From assembly GCA_049431945.1 (NCBI GenBank), contig JBMTDJ010000020.1:1-29207 (forward strand): a stretch of DNA of 29,207 nt. The letters run 5' to 3'. The stretch is from Mxb001 sp049431945. GTDB lineage: Bacteria > Actinomycetota > Actinomycetes > S36-B12. This document shows positions 7,366 to 16,588 of this stretch, piece by piece; position 1 is the stretch's first letter; every line of letters starts with the position of its first letter. The notes beneath the pieces are model-generated. The model made no database searches. It saw only the letters and a list, made by a program, of their open reading frames with translations, and had not been told where the DNA came from. A program made the translations under genes and the position numbers.

Positions 7366-8661
7366 ATGCGTCGCGCCTGGCTGCCTCTTGCCCCTCTTCT
7401 CCTCGTTCTCGCTGCGATTCCGGCCTATGCCACGCCCCAGGCCGCGCCCACGGGTAGTGCGGGGGCCGTCCTCGCGCTGCCTGAATCCTCCCCTGAGGGG
7501 GCTCCCAACGCGGTCGCCGCGGTACTGGATCCGATTCTCGATGATGGGTCGCTCGGCGGCTCCGTCGGTGCGATCGTCCTCGATGTCGCTTCCGGTGCGG
7601 TGGTGTACCAGCGGGAAGCGGCTATGCCGAGGTCGTTGGCCTCCAACCAGAAGACCTTTACCGCCCTAGCCATCCTCGACGCCTTGGGAGCCGAGGGGCG
7701 TATCGAGACGACGGTTGCGTGGGATGAGGCACGTTCGACTCTCACGCTCATCGGAGCAGGGGATCCGACGTTGGCTTCGGTGGCCGCCAGCGGTTCATCA
7801 CTTGCCGACCTAGCCGACCAGGTCGCGGGCAGCCTTCCTGCCGAGATCGTTCTCAGATACGACACGAGTCTGTTCGAGGGGCCGGCCATCCCGCCCGGCT
7901 GGGACGCGGACTACCCCGCCCTGGGTATCGCCGCGCCCGTGTCCCCGCTCACCGTCGATCGATCCCGAATTGCCGGCACAGAAGAGCGACAGGCCGATCC
8001 TGCGCGCGCGGCGGCGGAGTCGTTCGCCAGCCTGCTCGCGGATCGGGGCATCGTCGTCAATGACGTCGCGGAGGGAGGCGGGACGGGCACGGTCATCGCC
8101 GCGACCACATCCGAGCCCATCGCCACCATGGTCGAGACGATGTTGACCGAGTCGGACAACGACATGGCGGAAATCCTCGCCCACCTCGCTGGTGCGAAGA
8201 ATTCAGGCGTCGGGTCCTTCGCTACGGGCGCTGAAGCCACGATGGCCACGCTGCAGTCACTGGGCATCCCTGTCAGCGGCGCTGTCTTCGTCGACGGCAG
8301 CGGACTGTCCTACGATGACATTGCGTCGCCGCTCACGCTCGGAAGCGCCCTAGCTCTGACGGCCGGCGACAGTGCGCCGGCCTGGTCATGGCCGATCATC
8401 CTCGGACTTCCCGTCGCCGGCCTCACAGGGACTCTCGACGAACGCTTCGACGCCCCTGACACGCGCTCCGGCGCGGGATTCATCCGCGCCAAGACGGGCA
8501 CCCTCATCGGGGTATCCACTCTCGGTGGCACGGTCGTCGACGCCGACGGCCGCCTCCTCGTCTTCGCCCTCATGTCTGATCAGACGACGGACGTCATCGC
8601 CTCCCGCATCGCCCTGGACAGGGCCGCGGCAGCTCTTGCCACGTGCGGTTGCCGCTCGTAG
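7366..8661 (+). CDS. dacB: D-alanyl-D-alanine carboxypeptidase/endopeptidase (PBP4 type, family S13)
   Basis: A 431-residue penicillin-binding protein exported by an N-terminal signal peptide (about 1-25) to act on peptidoglycan outside the membrane, trimming or cutting stem peptides. The three active-site motifs are all visible: SxxK as S93-N-Q-K96, SxN as S263-D-N265, and KTG at 376-378. The long spacing between the first two is typical of class C PBPs of the DacB/PBP4 type. The ATG at 7366 follows GGAGGGA (7354-7360). Divergent from ppa and followed by the DUF2342 protease, tilS and hpt, an order conserved in actinobacteria. Confidence 0.92.
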   Translation: MRRAWLPLAPLLLVLAAIPAYATPQAAPTGSAGAVLALPESSPEGAPNAVAAVLDPILDDGSLGGSVGAIVLDVASGAVVYQREAAMPRSLASNQKTFTALAILDALGAEGRIETTVAWDEARSTLTLIGAGDPTLASVAASGSSLADLADQVAGSLPAEIVLRYDTSLFEGPAIPPGWDADYPALGIAAPVSPLTVDRSRIAGTEERQADPARAAAESFASLLADRGIVVNDVAEGGGTGTVIAATTSEPIATMVETMLTESDNDMAEILAHLAGAKNSGVGSFATGAEATMATLQSLGIPVSGAVFVDGSGLSYDDIASPLTLGSALALTAGDSAPAWSWPIILGLPVAGLTGTLDERFDAPDTRSGAGFIRAKTGTLIGVSTLGGTVVDADGRLLVFALMSDQTTDVIASRIALDRAAAALATCGCRS

Positions 8662-8685
8662 GGAGCCTCCCGGAGGGTGGCGACG

Positions 8686-8691
8686 TAGAGT
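8686..8691 (+). promoter_or_regulatory. -10 box of a probable leaderless promoter
   Basis: TAGAGT followed by 6 nt and the ATG at 8698. No -35 box recognised. The ATG lacks a well-placed Shine-Dalgarno, so a leaderless transcript is likely for the DUF2342–tilS–hpt unit. Confidence 0.5.
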
Positions 8692-8697
8692 CGTCGA

Positions 8698-9714
8698 ATG
8701 GCCGATGCCGTCGATTGGGCGCTTGCCGCTGCCACGGGCTCCCGGCTGGCCCCCTCGGGTCCACAGGATGCCCGTGCCGACGTCGAGGCCGCGGTGCGCC
8801 AGCTGCGCCGGGCGAGCGAGCGGGCGGTGGGCCCGGTCGCCGAGGTCACTGGGCTCGAAGCACCATTCGATGCACACCGCAGCGTCGTCGTCGGCCGTCG
8901 TGAATGGGTGCGCTCCAACGTCGACCAGATGCGGATGGCCACGGAGCCGGTGAGTGAGTTGCTCGCCAGCGATGGCAGTCGAGTCATCCGGGCAGTGGGC
9001 TCGCGCACGACTGCCCTGCAGATGGGCGCTGTTCTGGCCTGGCTCTCCGCCAAGGTGCTCGGGCAGTACGAGGCGTTCGGCGGAGAGGGAAGGCTCCTCC
9101 TTGTCGCCCCCAACATCGTGCATGCCGAGCGGCAACTCGATGTACCTCCGACGGACTTCCGTCTGTGGGTCTGTCTGCACGAGGAGACTCATCGCGTCCA
9201 ATTCGGTGCGGTTCCCTGGCTCTCTGGCCACTTCACCGACGAGGTGCATGCCTACCTGCGCGCCATCGACACTGACGCGGGATCCACGCTCGGTCGCGTT
9301 GTGGGAGCCATGCGCAGGGGCACGAGGGAATCGGGTGGCCTGATCGATCTGATTCAGACGGATGAGCAGCGGGAGATCCTCGATCGGCTCACTGCGCTCA
9401 TGTCCCTCCTCGAGGGGCATGCCGATGTCGTCATGGATGCTGTCGGGCCTCAGGTCGTGCCATCGGTTGACGTGATCCGTGCGCGCTTCGACCAGCGCCG
9501 TCAGCAGGCGGGCACCTTGGACGGAGCGCTACGACGGCTCCTTGGCCTTGACGCCAAACTGCGCCAGTACGTCGAAGGTGCGGCATTCGTCCGCGAGATT
9601 GTAGACACGGTGGGCATGGCGGGATTCAATGCCGTGTGGAGCGGACCCGAAGCTCTCCCGCAGGCTTCGGAGATTGCCGATCCCAGGGCGTGGATCGCGC
9701 GGGTCCACGGATGA
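8698..9714 (+). CDS. DUF2342 zinc-dependent metalloprotease-like protein
   Basis: A 338-residue protein of the DUF2342 family, annotated in databases as a zinc-dependent metalloprotease or coenzyme F420 biosynthesis associated protein. The key feature is HEETH (161-165) in a segment CLHEETHRVQFG, an HExxH zinc-binding motif. The preceding VAPNIVHAERQLDV and the following SGHFTDEVHAYL segments are typical of the family. No signal peptide, so it is probably cytoplasmic. True substrate unknown; protease activity is inferred from the motif only. The gene ends in an ATGA overlap with tilS. Its position between dacB and tilS is conserved in actinobacteria and is the main support for the family call beyond the motif. 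Confidence 0.85.
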   Translation: MADAVDWALAAATGSRLAPSGPQDARADVEAAVRQLRRASERAVGPVAEVTGLEAPFDAHRSVVVGRREWVRSNVDQMRMATEPVSELLASDGSRVIRAVGSRTTALQMGAVLAWLSAKVLGQYEAFGGEGRLLLVAPNIVHAERQLDVPPTDFRLWVCLHEETHRVQFGAVPWLSGHFTDEVHAYLRAIDTDAGSTLGRVVGAMRRGTRESGGLIDLIQTDEQREILDRLTALMSLLEGHADVVMDAVGPQVVPSVDVIRARFDQRRQQAGTLDGALRRLLGLDAKLRQYVEGAAFVREIVDTVGMAGFNAVWSGPEALPQASEIADPRAWIARVHG

Positions 9715-10745
9715 GTGCGTCAGAGGCGGCTCGACCGTCCCGCCGGGCCACTCCGGAGTCGTCGCCTGCTCGCGAGGTTCGGCGCGCGGTCGAGGTCGGC
9801 CTCGCGGATTTGCCGGACGATGAGCGGGTCCTGGTCGCCGTGTCGGGTGGAGCTGACTCCCTGGCATTGGCACGCGGCGTCGCCGCGACCGGGCGTCCCA
9901 TGACCGTGGGAATCATCGACCACGGACTTCAGGCAGAGTCGGCTCAGGTCGCGCGCAAGGCCGCCGAGACGTGTGCGGACCTCGGTATCGAGACGGTCCT
10001 GGTCGAGACGGTCGTTGTGGCTCACCGCGGTACTGGTCCCGAGGCAGCCGCGCGCGAGGCGCGTCGAGATGCACTGGAAGCCATGGCCGACCGAGTCGGG
10101 GCACGTGTCATCCTCCTCGCCCACACCCGCGACGATCAGGCCGAGACGGTGCTGCTCCGCCTGGCTAGAGGCTCGGGGGCCCGGTCCCTGGCGGCAATGG
10201 CACCGGCGAGTGGGCGATGGCGAAGACCGTTGCTCAACGTGCCGCGTGACATCGTCCGACAAAGCGTCGCCGATCTCATGCCCTGGGAGGATCCGCACAA
10301 TGCGGATCCTGCCTACGCGCGCTCGCGGGTCCGGCATGTCGCCCTCCCCGCCCTCGTGGATGCGCTCGGCGATGACGTCATTGCCGGCCTCACTCGCTCG
10401 GCCCGGCTGCTCCGCGACGATGCTGATGCCCTCGATGCCGTTGCGATGGCCTCTGCGGCGGGGGTCACCGCCCCCGATGGCTCGCTTGACGCGAACGGCC
10501 TTGCCGCGCTCCCTCGGGCCGTGCGCACGCGCGTCATCCGGTCGGCGATCCTTGCCGCAGGGGTGCCCAGATCGTCCTTGACGGCCGATCACGTCGACCG
10601 CGTCGAGGCCCTGATCTCGGAATGGCACGGGCAGGGACCGCTGGATCTGCCAGGCAGCATCGCTGCTGAACGGAGGTATGGAAGGCTTGAGGTCCACCGC
10701 GTCCCCCCGGTCGCGGATCGACGGCGAGACAACGGCGAGGAGTGA
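9711..10745 (+). CDS. tilS: tRNA(Ile)-lysidine synthase
   Basis: A 344-residue N-type ATP pyrophosphatase that converts the wobble cytidine of tRNA-Ile(CAU) to lysidine, changing both codon reading and charging. The PP-loop VSGGADS (44-50) binds ATP. The DHGL and HTRDDQAETVLLRL segments and the RPLLNVPRD to RSRVRHVALP region are the usual TilS landmarks. The large C-terminal domain of E. coli TilS is absent, as is common for actinobacterial members. The ATG at 9711 overlaps the previous stop (ATGA); a longer frame upstream lies inside DUF2342 and is rejected. Followed by hpt with a GTGA overlap. A strong inverted repeat lies within the gene at 10288-10310. Confidence 0.93.
   Translation: MSASEAARPSRRATPESSPAREVRRAVEVGLADLPDDERVLVAVSGGADSLALARGVAATGRPMTVGIIDHGLQAESAQVARKAAETCADLGIETVLVETVVVAHRGTGPEAAAREARRDALEAMADRVGARVILLAHTRDDQAETVLLRLARGSGARSLAAMAPASGRWRRPLLNVPRDIVRQSVADLMPWEDPHNADPAYARSRVRHVALPALVDALGDDVIAGLTRSARLLRDDADALDAVAMASAAGVTAPDGSLDANGLAALPRAVRTRVIRSAILAAGVPRSSLTADHVDRVEALISEWHGQGPLDLPGSIAAERRYGRLEVHRVPPVADRRRDNGEE
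10288..10310. repeat. Perfect 10-bp inverted repeat inside tilS
   Basis: AGGATCCGCA and TGCGGATCCT flank a CAA loop, giving a potential 10-bp stem in the tilS mRNA. It encodes the conserved EDPHNADP stretch, so the repeat partly reflects two DP codon pairs (GATCCG, GATCCT). No T-tract follows, so it is not an intrinsic terminator. Confidence 0.8.
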
Positions 10746-11302
10746 GTGTGGACGCCGATCACGTCCCATCCGAGATCACCGAGACCCTCATCACCGACGA
10801 GCAGATTCAGGCCCGACTGGCCGAGATCGCTGCGCAGGTCGATGAGGACTATGCAGGGCGCGACCTCCTCCTCGTCGGGGTCCTCAAGGGGGCGACCATC
10901 GTCGTCGCTGACTTCATGAGGCACCTGAAGTCGCATGTCACCGTCGACTGGATGGCGGTGTCGTCGTACGGGTCAGGGACGCAGTCCTCCGGGGTAGTGC
11001 GGATTCTCAAGGACCTCGACACTGATCTCGAGGGGCGCAATGTCCTCGTCGTCGAGGACATCCTCGATACGGGTCTGACCCTCTCGTGGCTCCTTCGCAA
11101 CCTCCAGTCGCGGGGCGCAGCATCAGTCGAGGTATTCACGCTGCTGCGCAAGTCCGATGCCCTGCAGATGCCCGTGGAGCCCAAGTACGTCGGCTTCGAC
11201 ATCCCCAACGTCTTCGTCGTCGGCTACGGACTCGACTATGCCGAGCGCTACCGCAACCTCCGTCAGGTGAGCGTCCTCGATCCCCGGGTGTACGGCGGCT
11301 GA
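10742..11302 (+). CDS. hpt: Hypoxanthine phosphoribosyltransferase
   Basis: A 186-residue type I phosphoribosyltransferase for purine salvage: hypoxanthine or guanine plus PRPP gives IMP or GMP. The PRPP-binding loop is VLVVEDILDTGLTL (101-114) with the paired acidic residues E105-D106; VGVLKGA (45-51) and the SYGSGT flap (75-80) are also present. The GTG at 10742 overlaps the tilS stop (GTGA); GTG 10748, two codons later, is an alternative with better spacing from the GGCGAGGAG upstream. The tilS-hpt-ftsH order is widely conserved in bacteria. Confidence 0.94.
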   Translation: MSVDADHVPSEITETLITDEQIQARLAEIAAQVDEDYAGRDLLLVGVLKGATIVVADFMRHLKSHVTVDWMAVSSYGSGTQSSGVVRILKDLDTDLEGRNVLVVEDILDTGLTLSWLLRNLQSRGAASVEVFTLLRKSDALQMPVEPKYVGFDIPNVFVVGYGLDYAERYRNLRQVSVLDPRVYGG

Positions 11303-11327
11303 CCGGCCACCGACCCCGGCTCCGGTG

Positions 11328-11333
11328 TACCGT
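11328..11333 (+). promoter_or_regulatory. Candidate -10 box for the ftsH-fol operon
   Basis: TACCGT in the 105-nt gap between hpt and ftsH fits TAnnnT. It would start transcription near 11340 and give a leader of about 68 nt that contains the hairpin at 11343-11358. No good -35 box is visible. Confidence 0.35.
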
Positions 11334-11342
11334 CGAGGCTGC

Positions 11343-11358
11343 GGGGAGGAATTTCCCC
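11343..11358 (+). promoter_or_regulatory. Leader hairpin masking a strong ribosome site upstream of ftsH
   Basis: GGGGA (11343-11347) can pair with TCCCC (11354-11358) around a GGAATT loop. The stem partly covers GGAGGA (11345-11350), which is well placed for an ATG at 11359 that is out of frame with ftsH. Function unproven. Confidence 0.4.
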
Positions 11359-11407
11359 ATGGCGCGGCGCGTTGCCGCCATATCGACGACCAAGGGATAC
11401 CGACCAG

Positions 11408-13416
<2,009 letters not shown>

Positions 13417-13420
<4 letters not shown>

Positions 13421-14037
13421 CCGCACACGGCGACATCACGCCGGTCACCCTGGACCGCGAGCCGCCTGCTCTCGCGCAGTTCGACCGAGCCCGTGCCGAG
13501 GCAGCCGTTCGAGAGCTCCTCATCGCGGTGGGAGAAGATCCCGATCGCGAAGGCCTGCTCGACACCCCCGCCCGCGTCGCCCGCGCCTATGAGGAGATAT
13601 TCGCCGGAATGAGGCTGACGGCGGAGGACGTTCTCACGACGACTTTCGACCTCGGACACGACGAGTTGATCATCGTGCGAGACATCGAGATCTACAGCAC
13701 ATGCGAACACCACCTCGTCCCCTTCCACGGCGTGGCTCACGTGGGATACATCCCTGGCAACGATGGGCGCATCACGGGACTGTCAAAGCTGGCCCGGCTC
13801 GTCGACATCTACGCCAAGAGGCCGCAGGTGCAGGAGCGGCTGACATCGCAGATCGCGGATGCACTCATGCGAATTCTTCAGCCCAGGGGCGCCATTGTCG
13901 TGATCTCCTGCGAGCATCTGTGCATGTCCATGAGGGGCGTGCGCAAGCCCGGAGCGAGGACGATGACGAGCGCAGTCCGAGGGGCCCTGACCGACCCGGC
14001 AACTCGCGCTGAGGCAATGGCTCTGCTGCGGGAGTAG
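13417..14037 (+). CDS. folE: GTP cyclohydrolase I
   Basis: A 206-residue enzyme that converts GTP to 7,8-dihydroneopterin triphosphate, the first step of folate synthesis. The zinc ligands are C96 and H99 in TCEHHLVPF and C169 in EHLCMSMRGV; the last segment continues into the conserved RKPGARTMTS. Length and motifs are those of the standard type IA enzyme. The GTG at 13417 overlaps the ftsH stop (GTGA); the longer frame from 13246 runs inside ftsH and is rejected. First of four folate genes in a row. Confidence 0.95.
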
Positions 14038-14039
14038 GC

Positions 14040-14894
14040 GTGATCCCACCGAGCGGACTCCCCGAAGACCTGCGAGATCTCGACCGCACCCTGGTCATGG
14101 GGATCGTCAACGTCACCCCAGACTCGTTTTCCGACGGCGGACGCTGGGCGGATACGGAGTCGGCCATCAAGCGCGGCCTCCTCCTTCACGGCGAGGGTGC
14201 GGACCTCGTGGACGTAGGCGGTGAATCAACTCGCCCGGGAGCGCAGCGCATCACGCCAGAGGAGGAGTTGGCCAGGGTCCTCCCGGTCGTGACCGAGCTC
14301 GCTCATGCAGGCGTTCACGTGAGCATCGACACGATGCGGGCTTACGTTGCTCAGGAATGCGTGGATGCAGGCGCGATCCTGGTGAACGATGTGAGTGGTG
14401 GGCAGGCCGATCCCGACATGCTGGCATGGCTGTGCACGGGCTCGGTCCCGTATGTCGCTATGCACTGGCGAGGTCCCAGCGACGTCATGGAGGATCTGGC
14501 GACGTACGTCGATGTCGTGTCGGAGGTGCGCGCGGAGCTCGGTGCACGTCTTGAGGCGATCGGAGAGGCAGGTGTGGCGCTCGAGCGCGTCGTGCTCGAT
14601 CCCGGCCTCGGCTTCGCCAAGCGTTCCCACCACAACTGGGAGATCCTTCGCGGCCTCGAGTCCCTCGAGGCGCTCGGTCGGCCACTGCTCGTCGGGGCGT
14701 CTCGGAAGCGATTCCTCGGCGATCTTCTCGCGGACGGTAGCGGCCTGCCGCGTCCGCTCGAGCAGCGCGACGCCGCGGGAGACGCGGTAACCGCCCTTGC
14801 CGCCGCACAGGACGTCTGGTGCGTCCGCGTACACGAGGTGCGGGCCAGTCGCGATGCCGTGATGGTGGCTCAGGCTTGGAAGGGAGGACCATGA
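14040..14894 (+). CDS. folP: Dihydropteroate synthase
   Basis: A 284-residue TIM-barrel enzyme that joins 6-hydroxymethyl-7,8-dihydropterin pyrophosphate to p-aminobenzoate. Signature 1 is MGIVNVTPDSFSDGG (20-34), signature 2 is GGESTRPGA near 60-68; a VNDVSGG loop and the late GASRKRFLG segment complete the pterin and phosphate site. This is the sulfonamide target. The GTG at 14040 lies 2 nt after the folE stop and GGGAG precedes it. The stop overlaps the folB start (ATGA). Confidence 0.95.
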   Translation: MIPPSGLPEDLRDLDRTLVMGIVNVTPDSFSDGGRWADTESAIKRGLLLHGEGADLVDVGGESTRPGAQRITPEEELARVLPVVTELAHAGVHVSIDTMRAYVAQECVDAGAILVNDVSGGQADPDMLAWLCTGSVPYVAMHWRGPSDVMEDLATYVDVVSEVRAELGARLEAIGEAGVALERVVLDPGLGFAKRSHHNWEILRGLESLEALGRPLLVGASRKRFLGDLLADGSGLPRPLEQRDAAGDAVTALAAAQDVWCVRVHEVRASRDAVMVAQAWKGGP

Positions 14895-15277
14895 CAGCGC
14901 TCACGCCTGGTCCCGGCGTGGATCTCATCGAAGTCCGTGGCATTCGTGCTCGGGGTCATCATGGGGTGCTCGAGAGCGAGCGCGTCACGGGACAAACCTT
15001 CGTCGCGGATGTGATCGTCGCGGTTGACACGCAGCGAGCTGCCGGCAGCGATGACCTTGCGGACACGGTCGACTATTCGCAGGTCGCGCAGGCCGTGCAT
15101 GCCGAGCTCGCCGGCGATCCGGTCGACCTCATCGAGACGCTCGCGGAGCGCATTGCCGCTCGCTGCCTGGCCTTCGCCGGTGTCCAGGCCGTCGAGGTCG
15201 CCCTGCACAAGCCCGAGGCGCCTGTGGGAGTCCCGGTCAGCGATGTCATCCTCCGCATTGCGCGAGGCCGCACGTGA
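14891..15277 (+). CDS. folB: Dihydroneopterin aldolase
   Basis: A 128-residue enzyme that cleaves 7,8-dihydroneopterin to 6-hydroxymethyl-7,8-dihydropterin and glycolaldehyde. Family marks are the GHHGVLESER segment near residues 26-35, the DTVDYSQV segment in the middle, and the catalytic lysine in VALHKPEAPV near the C-terminus. The ATG at 14891 follows AGGGAGGA (14881-14888) closely and overlaps the folP stop. An upstream in-frame extension inside folP is rejected. GTGA overlap with folK at the end. Confidence 0.93.
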   Translation: MTALTPGPGVDLIEVRGIRARGHHGVLESERVTGQTFVADVIVAVDTQRAAGSDDLADTVDYSQVAQAVHAELAGDPVDLIETLAERIAARCLAFAGVQAVEVALHKPEAPVGVPVSDVILRIARGRT

Positions 15278-15786
15278 GTCCAGTTCCCACGCGCGCGGTC
15301 CTGTCCCTTGGCTCCAATCTGGGTGACCGGCTCGAACACCTTCAGGGAGCACTCGACCTACTCGCGGCGCGGGGTGTGAGGGCGATGGACGTCTCGCCCG
15401 TCTACCAGACCGCTCCGGTCGGCGGTGTCGCGCAGGATGACTTCCTCAATGTCATCGTGATCGTCGAGACCGACCTTTCGCCCCTGGATCTGCTCACGCA
15501 GTGCCAGGAAGTCGAGACCGCCCACGATCGAATCCGCGATGTCCGCTGGGGTCCGCGCACCCTGGACGTTGACATTGTCTCGATGGACGGGGTCGAGATG
15601 GACGACGACCAATTGACGCTGCCGCATCCACGCGCGCAGGAGCGGGCCTTTGTCTGCATTCCGTGGCTTGATGTTGATCCGCACGCGCGTATTGGCGGAT
15701 CCGATGTCTCAGCACTTGATCTCGATACCGAGGGTGTGTTCCGCCGTGACGAACTGCGGCTGAGGCTTCCGGGAGTTCCCGAGTGA
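15274..15786 (+). CDS. folK: 2-amino-4-hydroxy-6-hydroxymethyldihydropteridine pyrophosphokinase
   Basis: A 170-residue enzyme that transfers pyrophosphate from ATP to 6-hydroxymethyl-7,8-dihydropterin, feeding FolP. Visible marks: LSLGSNLGDR (10-19), the pterin-binding YQTAPVGG (44-51), and the signature RWGPRTLDVDI (91-101) with its paired aspartates. The GTG start at 15274 overlaps the folB stop; the stop overlaps the next GTG. The C-terminal 30 residues are less typical. Confidence 0.95.
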   Translation: MSPVPTRAVLSLGSNLGDRLEHLQGALDLLAARGVRAMDVSPVYQTAPVGGVAQDDFLNVIVIVETDLSPLDLLTQCQEVETAHDRIRDVRWGPRTLDVDIVSMDGVEMDDDQLTLPHPRAQERAFVCIPWLDVDPHARIGGSDVSALDLDTEGVFRRDELRLRLPGVPE

Positions 15787-16262
15787 GGCCGACGCGCTGG
15801 GTGCCCCTCGTTGCCATTGCCGCCATCGCCCTGGCGGTGGGGTGGGTCCTGGTCGACGCGGTGGAGCGTGTGGCGGGCCGAATTCTCGGCGTCCCGTGGC
15901 TCGCCGCTGTGGCGCTGTGGGTCCTTGCGCTGGGAGTCCTGGGCTGGACGTTGCTGAGCAGGGGCCGGCTCGGTCACTCACCTTCCGGGCCCGCCGGGGC
16001 GGGCAACCAACCCGGGCCTTCGATGCCGCCCCTGGTTGCCGCGCGCACCGCAGCCCTGGCGATGGCGGCGTCGAGGACCGGCGCGCTGATCGGCGGCTTC
16101 TACCTCGGCGTGGCCCTGGGACTACTCGGTGTGAGAGACACCCCCACCGGCTCTCAATCCCTGGGCGCGGCCGCGGTGAGCGCGGTGGCCTGCGTCCTCC
16201 TGGTGGGATCGGCTCTCTGGCTGGAACGCCTGTGCCGCCTGCGCGATGACGACGCCGGTTAG
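15783..16262 (+). CDS. DUF3180 membrane protein
   Basis: A 159-residue integral membrane protein with about four hydrophobic helices (roughly 8-29, 38-58, 95-115, 126-145) and a Gly/Pro-rich loop at about 62-80. Its place directly after folK, with a GTGA overlap, and its helix pattern match the DUF3180 family, which follows folK across actinobacteria. Function unknown; co-transcription with folate genes is conserved but no enzymatic motif is visible. The stop (TAG, 16260-16262) interlocks with the stop of the convergent small gene. Confidence 0.8.
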   Translation: MRPTRWVPLVAIAAIALAVGWVLVDAVERVAGRILGVPWLAAVALWVLALGVLGWTLLSRGRLGHSPSGPAGAGNQPGPSMPPLVAARTAALAMAASRTGALIGGFYLGVALGLLGVRDTPTGSQSLGAAAVSAVACVLLVGSALWLERLCRLRDDDAG

Positions 16263-16552
16263 TGCTTGTGGTCGCGGATGTAGGTCGCGAACCGGGCGCG
16301 CAGGAGTGCTTCTGAGTCAGGGTCGAGTTCGGGGCTGTCGCCGAACATCTCTCGAAATGCCTTGATCGATTCGATGATGGTGCCGCCAGTGGATCCGAGA
16401 TCCCCGCCCTCGCCTTGGATCGCCACCATCCCGGGCATGTGTGAGAACACGTCAGTGAAGAATCCGATGTCCAGGTGATGCTCAGCGATGTGGAAGGCGC
16501 GGTCGCGCAGCTCGTCGAACGGGAGGTCTTCTAGGGCGACGTCGTCAGACAT
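16259..16552 (-). CDS. Small unknown acidic protein
   Basis: A 97-residue protein I do not recognise. It is rich in Asp and Glu at both ends, has HIAEHHLDIGFF near residues 20-31, a central Gly-rich GEGGDLGSTGGT (48-59) and a charged C-terminus ending in RDHKH. No signal peptide or membrane helix. The reading frame is supported by a leaderless-type -10 box (TAGGGT, 6 nt before the ATG) and by a stop that interlocks with the convergent DUF3180 gene. It follows the NuoD-like gene by 36 nt on the same strand. The His-rich patch could bind metal, but that is a guess. Confidence 0.65.
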   Translation of the reverse strand: MSDDVALEDLPFDELRDRAFHIAEHHLDIGFFTDVFSHMPGMVAIQGEGGDLGSTGGTIIESIKAFREMFGDSPELDPDSEALLRARFATYIRDHKH

Positions 16553-16558
16553 GTCGTG

Positions 16559-16564
16559 ACCCTA
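16559..16564 (-). promoter_or_regulatory. -10 box of a probable leaderless promoter
   Basis: On the minus strand TAGGGT is followed by 6 nt (CACGAC) and the ATG at 16552. It lies in the 36-nt gap after the NuoD-like gene, so the small gene can be expressed separately. Confidence 0.45.
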
Positions 16565-16588
16565 TCCCTCGCCGCAGTCCGAGGCCGG

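Noticed and set aside
8661..8680. GC-rich partial inverted repeats between dacB and the DUF2342 gene as a terminator
   Set aside because: The pairing is short with 1-3 nt loops and no T-tract follows.
11303..11330. ACCGG/CCGGT repeat after hpt as a terminator
   Set aside because: Five-bp arms around a long loop and no T-run; indistinguishable from background in this GC content.
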